Assembly: GCF_023241715.1 (NCBI RefSeq)
Contig: NZ_JALQCW010000004.1
Span: 124,001 to 188,000 of the forward strand
Direction: 5' to 3'
Length of the DNA stretch: 64,000 nucleotides
Source of the DNA: Pseudomonas morbosilactucae
GTDB lineage: Bacteria > Pseudomonadota > Gammaproteobacteria > Pseudomonadales > Pseudomonadaceae
Shown here: in pieces, positions 18,170-27,158 of the stretch
Layout: each line of letters begins with the position of its first letter
How positions within the stretch are numbered: position 1 is the stretch's first letter
Made by a program: the position numbers and the translations under genes
The notes under the pieces: generated by a model
Database searches by the model: none
Told to the model about the DNA's origin: nothing
What the model saw: only the letters and a program-made list of their open reading frames with translations

Positions 18170-18643
18170 ATGGACCTTACCCGCCGTCCCTCAGCCGTCC
18201 CCGACCACTCCTTGCGCGGCCTCTGGAACCGCCTGGCACAGCGTATCGACGCCTTGATTGGCGACTCGTTCCTGGTGCTGGTGGCACGCGTGTCCATCGC
18301 GGCCATTTTCCTACTGTCCGGACGCACCAAAGTCAGCGGGTTCCTGACAATCACCCCCAGTACCTATGAGCTGTTTCGCAGCGAATACGCACTGCCCCTG
18401 ATCTCGCCGGAACTGGCGGCACACCTGGCCACGTACAGTGAACACCTGTTTTCGCTTTTGCTGATACTGGGGCTGTTCAGCCGCTTGTCCGCATTGGCCT
18501 TGCTCGGCATGACCCTGGTCATCGAGATTTTTGTCTACCCCGATGCCTGGCCCACTCACCTTTCCTGGGCCGGACTGTTGCTGCTGATCGTGGCGCGGGG
18601 TGCCGGGGCCTTCTCGCTGGATCGACGCCTGGGCATCCGTTGA
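18170..18643 (+). CDS. bufD: DoxX-family membrane protein of the bufferin locus
   Basis: A 157-residue protein with four hydrophobic segments and the DoxX-type opening ([23 protein letters not shown]). DoxX-like proteins are the usual fourth gene of bufferin operons; their part in export or redox handling is not settled. It is 42 bases after bufC and is the last gene of the operon. Confidence 0.85.
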   Translation: MDLTRRPSAVPDHSLRGLWNRLAQRIDALIGDSFLVLVARVSIAAIFLLSGRTKVSGFLTITPSTYELFRSEYALPLISPELAAHLATYSEHLFSLLLILGLFSRLSALALLGMTLVIEIFVYPDAWPTHLSWAGLLLLIVARGAGAFSLDRRLGIR

Positions 18644-18666
18644 CGGCTGCTGCGGGCACCGCCCCG

Positions 18667-18882
18667 CTAGCGTTGCAGTGCGTTCAGCGCCTGTTGGTGT
18701 TCCTGGCAGGCCTGGGCCAGTTTTATGCGGGCGCGTAATGAAGTGCTCCCCCCCATGGATCGTGTTGCCAGTAACGCCCTGAAGTCGCGAATGCAGTGCC
18801 AGGGGCATGGCTCGTGGATGACAAGCTCACACAGCCATCGCCCGGCCGTATCGACAAAGCCGCACGCATCCTGTTTGATCAA
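18667..18882 (-). CDS. Small hypothetical protein
   Basis: A 71-residue frame with a TTG start (MIKQDACGFVDTAGRWLCEL...), ending just after bufD. The sequence has a natural-looking composition (helix-forming C-terminus AQACQEHQQALNALQR, three Cys and Trp in the middle), but the start codon is weak and no strong ribosome site is visible. The gap between bufD and the DUF336 gene (18644-18933) contains nothing else I recognise. Function unknown. Confidence 0.35.
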   Translation of the reverse strand: MIKQDACGFVDTAGRWLCELVIHEPCPWHCIRDFRALLATRSMGGSTSLRARIKLAQACQEHQQALNALQR

Positions 18883-18933
18883 CGCCAGTCTTGATTCATC
18901 CGCCTATCAATGGACGCACCACGGAGAGCCACC

Positions 18934-19431
18934 ATGGACTCGCAAAACGATCTGCAACGTTTGGAACTCCAGGAGCAATTGCTGAAGTTCGAGCACTTTG
19001 ACAAGCGCACGGCCTGGGACTTGGGCACGCGTTTGAAAGCCGCCTGCGAGGGGCTCGGGGTGGCGCTGACCATCGAGGTGCGGCTGGTGCGTGAAACGGT
19101 GTTTTTCTATGCAATGCCGGGCACCGCAGCGGTCAATGCCGACTGGGCCCGGCGCAAGCGCAATGTGGTGGAGTTGCTGGAACAGAGTTCATATCGGGTC
19201 GGCCGCTCTTTGGAGCAACAGGGCGCGACGCTGGAGGGTTTGATGGGCTTGCCGTTGCGTGACTATGCCGATCACGGCGGCAGCTTCCCGATCAACGTCA
19301 AGGGCCTGGGCTGTGTCGGCGCGGTGACGGTTTCCGGGTTGCCCCAGCGCGAGGACCACGTCCTGGTGGTCCAGGTGCTGGCGCAGATGTGCGGTGTCGG
19401 TCAGCAACAGGTGTTGCTGGACTTTTCCTGA
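18934..19431 (+). CDS. DUF336/UPF0303 haem-binding-type protein
   Basis: A 165-residue protein. ATG 18934 is chosen because CGGAGAG lies 6-12 bases upstream. It is related to the HbpS/UPF0303 family by overall pattern: LELQEQLLKFEHFDKRTAWDLG, FYAMPGT, HGGSFPINVKGLGCVGAVTVSGLPQREDHVLV. The last segment is the typical GG.P...G.iG.itVSGL loop. Members bind or help degrade haem, or sense oxidative stress. It is monocistronic. Confidence 0.82.
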   Translation: MDSQNDLQRLELQEQLLKFEHFDKRTAWDLGTRLKAACEGLGVALTIEVRLVRETVFFYAMPGTAAVNADWARRKRNVVELLEQSSYRVGRSLEQQGATLEGLMGLPLRDYADHGGSFPINVKGLGCVGAVTVSGLPQREDHVLVVQVLAQMCGVGQQQVLLDFS

Positions 19432-19470
19432 CTATTTTTTAAACTTCGACGCCACTCCGCCCGGGCCGAC

Positions 19471-19686
19471 TCAACCTTTGCCAGGGGCTGGGGCGGTTTC
19501 GCGCTCTTCCTTGGGCCCGACAAAGGCCCAAACCAGCAGCCCCAGCAGTGGCACAAAGACAATCACCACCATCCATAGGCCCTTGGTTTCCGAGCGGCTG
19601 GTGCTTCTGAGCACACGGCGGATGGCCCACAACTCCACCAGCAGGAGGATCACCGCCAGGGCGATCCAGATGTATTCGATTTGCAT
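19471..19686 (-). CDS. Small membrane protein with PLDc_N domain
   Basis: A 71-residue protein with two hydrophobic helices (YIWIALAVILLLVELWAI and GLWMVVIVFVPLLGLLVW) and the PLDc_N signature with a conserved P-LG-L turn. This domain is normally the membrane anchor ahead of phospholipase D-type cardiolipin synthases, but occurs alone in many small Pseudomonas proteins of unknown role. Followed by a Lys/Glu/Pro-rich tail. Confidence 0.8.
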   Translation of the reverse strand: MQIEYIWIALAVILLLVELWAIRRVLRSTSRSETKGLWMVVIVFVPLLGLLVWAFVGPKEERETAPAPGKG

Positions 19687-19823
19687 GATTCACCTCCCGG
19701 TCTGTAGGAGGTTAGGAAGGCCATGGCGCCGAGGGTTCATTTATTTTTTTCCTGGGCCCGTGCCAAGCCCTTGAAACAGAGCCTTCGCCGTGGCCGGATC
19801 AGTTTGAACCCGGCGCCGGCGGC

Positions 19824-19847
19824 GACCCTCTGATGAACATGAGGGTC
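19824..19847 (+). other. Hairpin in the antiporter leader
   Basis: GACCCTC-N10-GAGGGTC, 26 bases before ATG 19873, could fold in the 5' leader of the antiporter mRNA. Confidence 0.35.
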
Positions 19848-19872
19848 GGGCGAATCACGGGCGGATCAAGCG

Positions 19873-21219
19873 ATGGATTTTATTCTGTGGATGGCGGTGC
19901 TGGGGGCGGTCTTGCTGCTCCTGGCGCTGACCTCGTCCTACCTGCGCTGGCTGCCAGTCACCACCTCCGTCGTGTGCCTGGGGCTGGGTATCGCCATTGG
20001 TCCATCCGGACTGTCGTTGCTGCACCTGGACCTTAAGCAGGCCGCGCCGTGGATGGAGCACCTGTGCGAAGTGGCGGTGCTGTTTTCCCTGTTTGTCTGC
20101 GGCCTCAAGCTGCGCTTGCCCCTGAGAAACCCGACCTGGCGCGTGGCCTTGGTGCTGGCCGGGCCGGTGATGGTGCTGTGCATCGTCGGCATCTGCCTGC
20201 TGCTGCATTACCTGCTGCAGTTGTCCTGGGGAGCGTCGTTGTTGATCGGCGCCATTCTTGCCCCCACCGATCCGGTGCTGGCGTCCCTGGTGCAGGTGAC
20301 CGACGCCCGGGACGCTGACCGGGTGCGCTTCGGCCTGTCTGGCGAGGCCGGGCTCAACGACGGCGTGGCCTTCCCCTTTGTGACTCTCGGCCTGCTGTTT
20401 TTGCGCCAGGACGGTACTGAAGCCGACTGGCTGCACTGGCTTGGTCAAGACCTGCTGTGGGCCGTGCCGGTCGGCCTGCTCACCGGTTACGCCATGGGCC
20501 GTGGCATCGGCCGCTTGACCTTGCACACCAGCGCCTCGCAGAACAGCTTGTCGCCCAATGATTACCTGGCCCTGGCTTTGATTGCCCTGGCCTATGTGGC
20601 AGCCGAGGCGCTGCACGGCTACGGCTTTCTCTCAGTGTTCGCCGCGGGCCTGGGGCTGCGTCGGGCCGAGGTCAAGTCCACCGACAACCCCCAAGTGCCC
20701 GCCGAGCACTTGGTGTCGCCGACACTGGGCCAGCAGCATGTCGAACCGCACCCGTCTGTAGCCACCGCCACCGATGAATTGCCTGACAGCCAGGTCGTGG
20801 CCGGGATCATGATGGGCGACATGCTGGCCTTCGGCAGCCTGGTGGAACGGGCCATGGAGGTGTTCCTCGTGACCTTGCTCGGCGTGGTGCTGATGGCCCA
20901 CTGGGACTGGCGAGCGCTGTTGCTCGGCGGCGTGCTGTTCTTTGCCCTGCGGCCGTTGACGGTGTGGCTGATGCCTTGGGGGCGCTTGCTCAAGCCGCCC
21001 CAGCGCCTGTTGATCGGCTGGTTCGGCATCCGTGGCATCGGCAGCTTCTATTACCTGTTCTATGCCCTCAACCATGGCCTGCCCGCTGAAACCGCACTGC
21101 TGTGCAGCAACCTGACCCTGTCGGTGGTGGCCCTGAGCATTCTCCTGCACGGCTTGAGCACCCAGCCATTGTTGGCCCGCTATGAACGCCACAAACAAAA
21201 GCCCAGAATCCGCCCCTGA
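19873..21219 (+). CDS. CPA1-family Na+(K+)/H+ antiporter
   Basis: A 448-residue integral membrane protein with about 12 hydrophobic segments. The ion-binding core is visible as GAILAPTDPVLASL (unwound TM4 with the T-D-P motif) and SGEAGLNDGVAFPFV (TM5 with the Asn-Asp pair of electroneutral CPA1 exchangers). A hydrophilic loop of about 45 residues (around residues 268-312) sits in the middle of the protein, which is unusual and might be cytoplasmic and regulatory. Antiporters of this type exchange protons for Na+ or K+ across the inner membrane for pH and salt homeostasis. It converges on the DUF2750 gene with only 18 bases between the stops. Confidence 0.88.
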   Translation: MDFILWMAVLGAVLLLLALTSSYLRWLPVTTSVVCLGLGIAIGPSGLSLLHLDLKQAAPWMEHLCEVAVLFSLFVCGLKLRLPLRNPTWRVALVLAGPVMVLCIVGICLLLHYLLQLSWGASLLIGAILAPTDPVLASLVQVTDARDADRVRFGLSGEAGLNDGVAFPFVTLGLLFLRQDGTEADWLHWLGQDLLWAVPVGLLTGYAMGRGIGRLTLHTSASQNSLSPNDYLALALIALAYVAAEALHGYGFLSVFAAGLGLRRAEVKSTDNPQVPAEHLVSPTLGQQHVEPHPSVATATDELPDSQVVAGIMMGDMLAFGSLVERAMEVFLVTLLGVVLMAHWDWRALLLGGVLFFALRPLTVWLMPWGRLLKPPQRLLIGWFGIRGIGSFYYLFYALNHGLPAETALLCSNLTLSVVALSILLHGLSTQPLLARYERHKQKPRIRP

Positions 21220-21237
21220 CTCGGTTACCAACGCCTT

Positions 21238-21603
21238 CTATTCATACTGCGCAAGCTCCTCGCGGATCTGCTGCACCAGCTCAGCCATGTCGGGCCGCAG
21301 GCCGGGTTGATCGGGTACGGGAAACACCTCCACCTGGAGGCCCGGGCACCGCGCCAGGAAGTCCGTCACGACCATGGGCTGGGCACTGAAACCCTGCCAA
21401 GGTCCGCAGGCGCACAAGGTGGCAATCGCTTCTTCGGGCCAGAACGGCACGCTTGAACGGTCGAGGCCGCGAGCCAGGTGCCCCTGGGCGTCCACCAGGG
21501 CCCAGACCACCTCGAAGTCGGCGATCTTGCGGATGAAATAATCAAGCCTGGCCTCAGGCGCCATCTGCAACAGGTTGTGGAGTTTCTGCGGATGAGCCGT
21601 CAC
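21238..21603 (-). CDS. DUF2750 protein
   Basis: A 121-residue protein with the DUF2750 pattern: PQKLHNLLQMAPEARLDYFI, DFEVVWALVD, SVPFWPEEAIATLCA. I choose GTG 21603 over the ATG at 21765 because GGAGG lies 5 bases upstream, the length then matches the family, and the longer version would run through the Fur box and promoter of the divergent sigma factor gene. No biochemical function is known for this domain. Confidence 0.75.
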   Translation of the reverse strand: MTAHPQKLHNLLQMAPEARLDYFIRKIADFEVVWALVDAQGHLARGLDRSSVPFWPEEAIATLCACGPWQGFSAQPMVVTDFLARCPGLQVEVFPVPDQPGLRPDMAELVQQIREELAQYE

Positions 21604-21608
21604 GGGGG

Positions 21609-21613
21609 CCTCC
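21609..21613 (-). promoter_or_regulatory. Ribosome binding site deciding the DUF2750 start
   Basis: GGAGG on the minus strand, followed by CCCCC and then GTG at 21603. Confidence 0.65.
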
Positions 21614-21734
21614 CTGATTAAGGCCACCAGCTTGCCGACCGCCCGAGCCTCTTGCAACTGCATCGAGGCGCTGTGGCGGCCTGCTCCGGCCTCCGGGGGA
21701 TATTGCGCAGCGCCCCCGGCTTCGGGCATCATTT

Positions 21735-21753
21735 GATAATAATTTTCATTGCC
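21735..21753. promoter_or_regulatory. Fur box
   Basis: GATAATAATTTTCATTGCC matches 14 of 19 positions of the Fur consensus. It lies 11 bases before the FecI-type sigma factor ATG, so the sigma factor should be derepressed in iron starvation. Confidence 0.75.
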
Positions 21754-21763
21754 TTTTATTCCC

Positions 21764-22294
21764 ATGCCCTCCTCCCTTCTCGACCCCCAGTGTCTGCGTG
21801 CCCGTAATCAGGTGTTGCAGCAACTGTTCGGCGCCCACCACGGCTGGCTGCGCGAGCGTTTGCAGGCGCGCTTGGGCTGCCGGCATGACGCCGCGGACAT
21901 GGCCGCCGAAACCTTTGCCCAAGTGGTCGCCCTGCCCGACCCCCAAGGCATCCGCGAGCCCCGGGCGCTGCTCACCACCATTGCCAAGCGGCTGATCTTC
22001 GCCAGTTGGCGGCGCCGCGACCTGGAGCGCGCCTACCTGGAAGCCTTGGCGCTGCAACCCCTGGACTACGAACCCTCCGCCGAAGAGCAGGCCCAGGCGC
22101 TGGACGCCCTGCTGACCCTGGACCGGATACTTGACGGCCTGTCGCCCATGGGCCGCAGCGCTTTCCTCTATAGCCAGCTCGATGGCCTGACGTACGCCGA
22201 GATCGGCCGGCGCCTGGGGATCTCCGCGCCGCGGGTGCACCAGTACGTGGTCAAGGCCTTGGGCCTGTGCTACCTGGCGCTGGAACGTCCATGA
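21764..22294 (+). CDS. FecI-type ECF sigma factor
   Basis: A 176-residue iron-starvation sigma factor. Region 2 holds RHDAADMAAETFAQVVALP and REPRALLTTIAKRLIFASWRRRDLER; region 4 ends in GLTYAEIGRRLGISAPRVHQYVVKAL, typical of FecI proteins. ATG 21764 follows the Fur box closely. Its stop overlaps the start of the FecR-type gene, and a TonB receptor follows. It should transcribe the receptor gene when the cognate ferri-siderophore is bound outside. Confidence 0.9.
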   Translation: MPSSLLDPQCLRARNQVLQQLFGAHHGWLRERLQARLGCRHDAADMAAETFAQVVALPDPQGIREPRALLTTIAKRLIFASWRRRDLERAYLEALALQPLDYEPSAEEQAQALDALLTLDRILDGLSPMGRSAFLYSQLDGLTYAEIGRRLGISAPRVHQYVVKALGLCYLALERP

Positions 22295-23223
22295 ACGCCA
22301 ATCGCTTGCCCGCGCCGGTGGAACAAGCCGTGGAATGGATGGCCTTGCAGCGCTCGGGCAGCATGAGTGATGCCGATCGCCAGCGTTTCAGCCTGTGGCT
22401 GCACGCCAGCCCGGACAACCAGCAGGCCTGGGCCCGCCTGGAACAACGCCTCGGCCAAGCCTTTGAAGCGCTGCCAGCGGTGTCGCGGCAGGTGCTGAGC
22501 CGCCCGGGCCATAGCCGTCGTCACCTGCTGCGCGGCGCCCTGGGCCTGGCCGGTGTCGGCTTGAGCATTGGGTGGCTGCAGGGCCAGGGTTGGCTGTCGC
22601 TGATGGGCAATGACCTGAGCACCGGCGTGGCCCAGCGCAAGCCGTTCACCCTTGAAGACGGCAGCCGCGTGCTGCTCAACGCGCAAAGCCGGGTTGACCT
22701 GGCCTTCGATGGGCAACAACGGACCCTGATCCTGCGCGAAGGCGCGCTGAATATTCAGGTGGCCCACGACCCGACGCGGCCCCTGGTGGTGCGTACTGCG
22801 TTTGGCGAGGCCCGGGCCCTGGGCACCCGCTTCAGCGTCAGCCTGGGATCCAGCGAGGCCCGACTGTGGGTGCAGGAATCCCAGGTTCAACTCAGCGTTC
22901 CCGGGCAGGCCCCGCACACCTTCGGCGCGGGCCAGGGCGCAGCCTTTGATGGCCGGCGCATCGACCGCCTGCCGGCGAGCCAGGCCAGTGCCTGGGAAAG
23001 CGGGCAGCTGGTGGTTCACGATCAGCCCCTGGGCGAGGTCATCGACGCGCTGCGGCCCTATCGCCGTGGCGTCCTGCGGGTCAATGGGGAGGCCTCCAGG
23101 CTGCGGGTGTCCGGGGTCTTTCCCCTGGATGACAGCGCCCAGGCCCTGCGTTCACTGCAGGAAGTGCTGCCGATCCAGGTCGAACAACACCTGGGCTGGT
23201 GGACCCAAATCAGCCTGCGCTGA
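22291..23223 (+). CDS. FecR-type transmembrane anti-sigma regulator
   Basis: A 310-residue protein. The cytoplasmic N-terminus carries the DUF4880 motif (VEQAVEWMALQ, then FSLWLHASPDNQQAWARLE); one transmembrane helix lies around residues 80-95 (LLRGALGLAGVGLSIGWL) with an RR-like stretch ahead of it; the periplasmic FecR domain follows (TLEDGSRVLLNAQSRVDLAF, TAFGEARALGTRFSV). It relays receptor occupancy to the sigma factor, with which it shares a 4-base overlap. Confidence 0.9.
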   Translation: MNANRLPAPVEQAVEWMALQRSGSMSDADRQRFSLWLHASPDNQQAWARLEQRLGQAFEALPAVSRQVLSRPGHSRRHLLRGALGLAGVGLSIGWLQGQGWLSLMGNDLSTGVAQRKPFTLEDGSRVLLNAQSRVDLAFDGQQRTLILREGALNIQVAHDPTRPLVVRTAFGEARALGTRFSVSLGSSEARLWVQESQVQLSVPGQAPHTFGAGQGAAFDGRRIDRLPASQASAWESGQLVVHDQPLGEVIDALRPYRRGVLRVNGEASRLRVSGVFPLDDSAQALRSLQEVLPIQVEQHLGWWTQISLR

Positions 23224-23304
23224 TTATTTTTTTATCGGCCCCTTAATATTTGCCGTGCTTGCGTCACATAGCTGGCATCGACCCTCCTCACGGGAAACGT
23301 TGCC

Positions 23305-25703
23305 ATGCACCGCCCACTTCGCTTCGCCCTGACGCCCCTGGCGTTTGTCCTGCCCCTGATCGCACTGCCAAGCCTGGCCGACCCCAGTGCCCCGGCGGAT
23401 GCCCGGCAACAGGTGGTGGATTTCGATCTGCCCGCCGGCCCCCTGGAACAGACCCTGACCGCCATCGCCCGCCTCAGTGGCCGCGGCATCGCCTTCAATG
23501 CCGGCCTGACCCGCGACCTCCAGGCCCCTGCCCTGCGCGGCCGCTACAGTGCCGAGCAAGCCTTGCACCAGGTGCTGCAAGGCTCGCCGTTGCAACCCAG
23601 CGTCACCGCCAGCGGCACCCTGAGTGTCGAGCCGCGCAGCGACGGCACCTTGCAGCTGTCGACCACCGCCATCACCGGCCAGGCCTACAGCCAGGACGCC
23701 TGGGGCCCGGCCCACAGCCGCGTGGCCCAACGCAGCGCCAGTGCCAGCAAGACCGACACCGCTATCACGAAATCCCCCAGGCGATTTCCGTGGTCACCCG
23801 TGAAGAGTTCGAAGCCCGCCAGCACGACAGCCTGGCCGACGTGCTCAACTACACCGCCGGGGTGGTCAGCCAGCCCAACGGCTACAGCCGGGTGGCCGAC
23901 GACTACCGTTTGCGCGGCTTCGATATCGGCCCTCGCACCGGTGGCGTGCTGCGTGACGGCATGAAAATGCAAAGCACCCAGTTCGAAGGCGGCCAGGAGC
24001 CCTATGGCCTGGAGCGGGTCGAGGTACTCAAGGGCGCGTCCTCGGTGTTGTACGGGCAGTTGGCCCCCGGCGGCCTGATCAATACTGTGAGCAAGCGCCC
24101 GACCCTGGAACCGCTGCATCAGGTCAACCTGGAGTACGGCAATTACCAACGTCGGCAATTCTCCACCGACCACAGCGGCGCCCTGGATGACGAGGGGCGT
24201 TTCAGCTACCGCCTGACCGCCCTGTGGCGTGACAGCGGCACCCAGTTCGACGCCATCGACGATGACAAGCAGTACATCGCCCCGGCCCTGACCTGGCAGA
24301 TTGACGACGACACCCGACTGACCCTGCTGGCCAGCCATCAGCGCACCCAGACCACCCTGACCCCGCCGATTCGCTATGACCTGACCACCTACAGCGCCAG
24401 CCCTGGCTACAAGGTGCCGTACGGCCTGTTCCCCGGCGAGCCGGACTACGATGACTACGACGGCACCCTGCAAACCTTCGGCTACCTGCTGGAGCGGCGC
24501 CTGAGTGACCAGCTGCAACTGCGCCACGCCGCGCGTTATTTCGAATCCCGCGCCGATTACGACTACATCACCCTCAATAGCAGCCGGGTCACCGGGGCCA
24601 ATCTGAACAACCTGACCCGTGCCTACAACTCCCGGGAAGACGTGGCCACCGGTTGGACCACTGACAGCAGCTTGCAATGGGACCTGGAGGCCGGGCGCTG
24701 GCAGCACACCCTGCTCGGCGGCGTGGATTACTACCGCAAGACCTACGACAGCCACCGTTTCAGTGGCAATGCGCCGACCCTGGACCTGGCCAACCCGGTG
24801 TACGGCAACCTGCCCCAGGTCAACCGCAGCATCGACCGTGGCTCGGACCTGCACAGCCACCAGTTGGGCCTGTACCTGCAAGAACAGGCCAAGTTCGATG
24901 AGCATTGGGTGGCCGTGCTCGGCCTGCGCCACGACTGGGCCAACAACAGCATCCTGACCTACCGCGACGAGTCGCGCACCGGCACCCGCGACAGCAAGAG
25001 CACCGGGCGTGTCGGCCTGGTGTACCTGGCCGACAACGGCCTGGCGCCGTACATCAGCTACAGCCAGTCATTCCTGCCCGCCGCCGGAACCGGCGCCGAT
25101 GGCCAGGCGTTCCAGCCCACTGAAGGCGAGCAGTATGAAATCGGCCTGCGCTACCAGCCTCCGGGTCGCGACATCATGCTCAGCGCCGCGCTCTATCAGC
25201 TCACCCAGAGCAACGTGCTGAGTTCGGTGCCCGGCTCCGACTTCGACGAGCAGACCGGCAAGGAGCGCAGCACCGGTTTTGAACTCGAAGCCAAGGCCCA
25301 ACTGACCCCGCTGCTGGCGATGAGTGCCTCCTATGCCTACACCGACGCCCATGTAATTGCCGACAACGACAAACAGCTGGAAGGCTCGCGCATCGAAGGC
25401 ACGCCGTACCACAGCGCGTCCCTGTGGCTGGATTACCGCCTGGCAGCGCTGGGCTTGCACAAGGTCACGGTGGGCAGCGGCGTGCGTTACAACGGCACCA
25501 CCCACACTTTGCCGAGCATCAGCGACCGCAAGATCCCGGCCTATGCGCTGTTCGATGCACGCATCACCTACGAGCTGGATGAGCACTGGCAGCTCAGCGC
25601 CCGGGCGCAGAACCTGACCAACGAGCGCTACCTCTACTGCGCCAATTCCTGCCGTTACGGTGATGAACGCAACCTGGTGGGGTCGGTGAGCTACAACTGG
25701 TGA
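23305..25703 (+). pseudogene. TonB-dependent siderophore receptor (with STN signalling domain), frameshifted
   Basis: The first frame from ATG 23305 gives a signal peptide (ending SLADPSA), the STN secretin/TonB short signalling domain (about residues 38-110, VDFDLPAGPLEQTLTAIARLS) and the receptor lead-in SASKTDTAIT. The second frame resumes at EIPQAISVVTREEFEARQ and runs through plug and 22-strand barrel to the Trp-terminated SYNW. One missing base between 23768 and 23769 joins them into 799 residues of normal length, with a C-terminal CANSCRYGDERN loop as in hydroxamate-type receptors. By context it imports a ferri-siderophore and signals to FecR/FecI. The siderophore cannot be named. No siderophore synthesis genes are in the window. 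Confidence 0.85.
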
Positions 25704-25712
25704 GGCACCGCT

Positions 25713-25737
25713 TTGGGCCGCCGCGATGGCGGCCCAA
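25713..25737. terminator. Stem-loop between TonB receptor and AraC regulator
   Basis: TTGGGCCGCC-GCGAT-GGCGGCCCAA, perfect 10-bp arms between convergent gene ends at 25703 and 25746. Weak T tracts, so efficiency is uncertain. Confidence 0.6.
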
Positions 25738-25745
25738 GGTCGGGG

Positions 25746-26795
25746 TCAACCCGGCGTTTGCTCCTCGCGCCAGGCCCGGGGCGAGCGGCCATAGCACTCG
25801 CGGAAAGCCCGGCTGAAGTGCGACAGGTCATTGAAGCCCCAGCGAAAGGCAATATCGGAAATACGCAACCGGCCCTGGGCCGGGTTCAGCAGGTCGGCGC
25901 TGCACCGCTCCAGGCGTCGGCGCAGGATGTAACGCATCAAGGATGAATCCTCCTGCTCGAACAGCTTGTTGATGTAACGCGCCGACAGCCCCGTGGCCAC
26001 GGCCACTGCTTGGGTGCCCAGGGCCGGATCGCTCAGGTGGTCGTTCACAAACACCTTGACCCGCATCAGGGTCAGGGCCCGACCGCGAGAATGTTCCGGG
26101 TCCAGAGGCTGCACGTTGCCCAGCGCCAGGGCGATCAGGCTGGTGGCCGACTCTGAAAGCGTGAGCATTTCGGTCGGCGTGAACTGGCTGATCTGCGAGG
26201 TCAGGCCCTCCAGGAACATCCGCATCACCCGACCCACCGGCGTATCGGTGGAGACCCGGGTGGCGGTGCGCCGCTCCATGCCCACCACCCTTTGATCGAG
26301 GCTGCTGCGGGGCACGCTGACGATGATCTGCCGCCAGTCCGTGGGGAACGTCAGGTGATGGGGCCGGGTGGCGTCATAGATGGCGAACTCCCCCGGGCCG
26401 ATCACCGTGCGGTTGCCGTCCTGCTCCAGGCACTCGCTGCCTTCAAGCATCAGCACGGCAAAGTATTTGTCTTCTTCCCGGTCCCTGGGTTGCAGGTGCC
26501 GGCGGTTGACGGCCTGGGCCGCCGCGCTGACGTCGCTGACCCGGAGCAATTCGCACTTCTGCGAGCGCACCTTGCCGAAGAACTCAGGGTTTGGGATCGC
26601 CCCGATCTCGACATCGGCAAACAGCCGCAGAATCATTTCCCGCCAATAGTCCACTCGGTCGCTGGCTAAATGGCTGGCTGTGGCCACGTCGATGCTTTCG
26701 CTGGCCCAATCGGTTGCCGGCAAGCGCTGCCCGGCGGTGAAATTCCCCAGGTTGGCCAGGCCTTGCTGAACCCCTTCTTCGACTTGAATCGCCAT
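25746..26795 (-). CDS. AraC/XylS-family regulator, probably of nitrile hydratase
   Basis: A 349-residue protein: N-terminal AraC_binding_2-type sensor domain (about 60-200, containing GEFAIYDATRPHHLTFP) and a C-terminal double helix-turn-helix (about 245-345: GTQAVAVATGLSARYINKLFEQ, then RISDIAFRWGFNDLSHFSRAFRE). ATG 26795 is chosen because AGAGG and CAGGG lie just upstream; longer forms lack a ribosome site. It is divergent from the nitrile hydratase alpha gene, separated by 363 bases, and resembles the AraC regulators next to nitrile and aldoxime genes in other proteobacteria. Target inference is from position. Confidence 0.85.
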   Translation of the reverse strand: MAIQVEEGVQQGLANLGNFTAGQRLPATDWASESIDVATASHLASDRVDYWREMILRLFADVEIGAIPNPEFFGKVRSQKCELLRVSDVSAAAQAVNRRHLQPRDREEDKYFAVLMLEGSECLEQDGNRTVIGPGEFAIYDATRPHHLTFPTDWRQIIVSVPRSSLDQRVVGMERRTATRVSTDTPVGRVMRMFLEGLTSQISQFTPTEMLTLSESATSLIALALGNVQPLDPEHSRGRALTLMRVKVFVNDHLSDPALGTQAVAVATGLSARYINKLFEQEDSSLMRYILRRRLERCSADLLNPAQGRLRISDIAFRWGFNDLSHFSRAFRECYGRSPRAWREEQTPG

Positions 26796-27158
26796 GCCCT
26801 GACCTCTGATCACACGCGCTGTTCTTATGGGGATGCACAGACTTACGCCAGGCACCCGCAAACGCGGTACAGGGTCTTCCTTGGTGATTGCACATCCGGA
26901 TGCGGCTTGCAGGGGCGAACAACAGGGCTGTTGGGCGCAAGACAGCGGGCGTGATCCCACGCCCCGTTGTCCTTATTACCTCAAGGGCTGGGTCGATTGC
27001 CAGAGGCCTGGACGAAAGGGCCGCCTGGGCCAAGTTTTTGTTCCGCCACAGCCAAGCACGCCAGCGCCTCTTCGCGGCATCCTTCAGCCAGCGCCAGACG
27101 CGGGCCGAGCCCGACGCCTGCCTGCCAGCACCCGGTCATTGCCCAGAGGAACGCCCCC
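26796..27158. other. Intergenic region between AraC regulator and nitrile hydratase
   Basis: 363 bases between divergent genes. It should contain the promoters and the AraC operator, but I found no sigma-54, Fur or strong palindromic signature in it. No convincing open frame. Confidence 0.5.

Noticed and set aside
21238..21765. A 175-residue version of the DUF2750 protein starting at 21765.
   Set aside because: It would overlap the divergent sigma factor gene and its Fur box; GTG 21603 has a good ribosome site.
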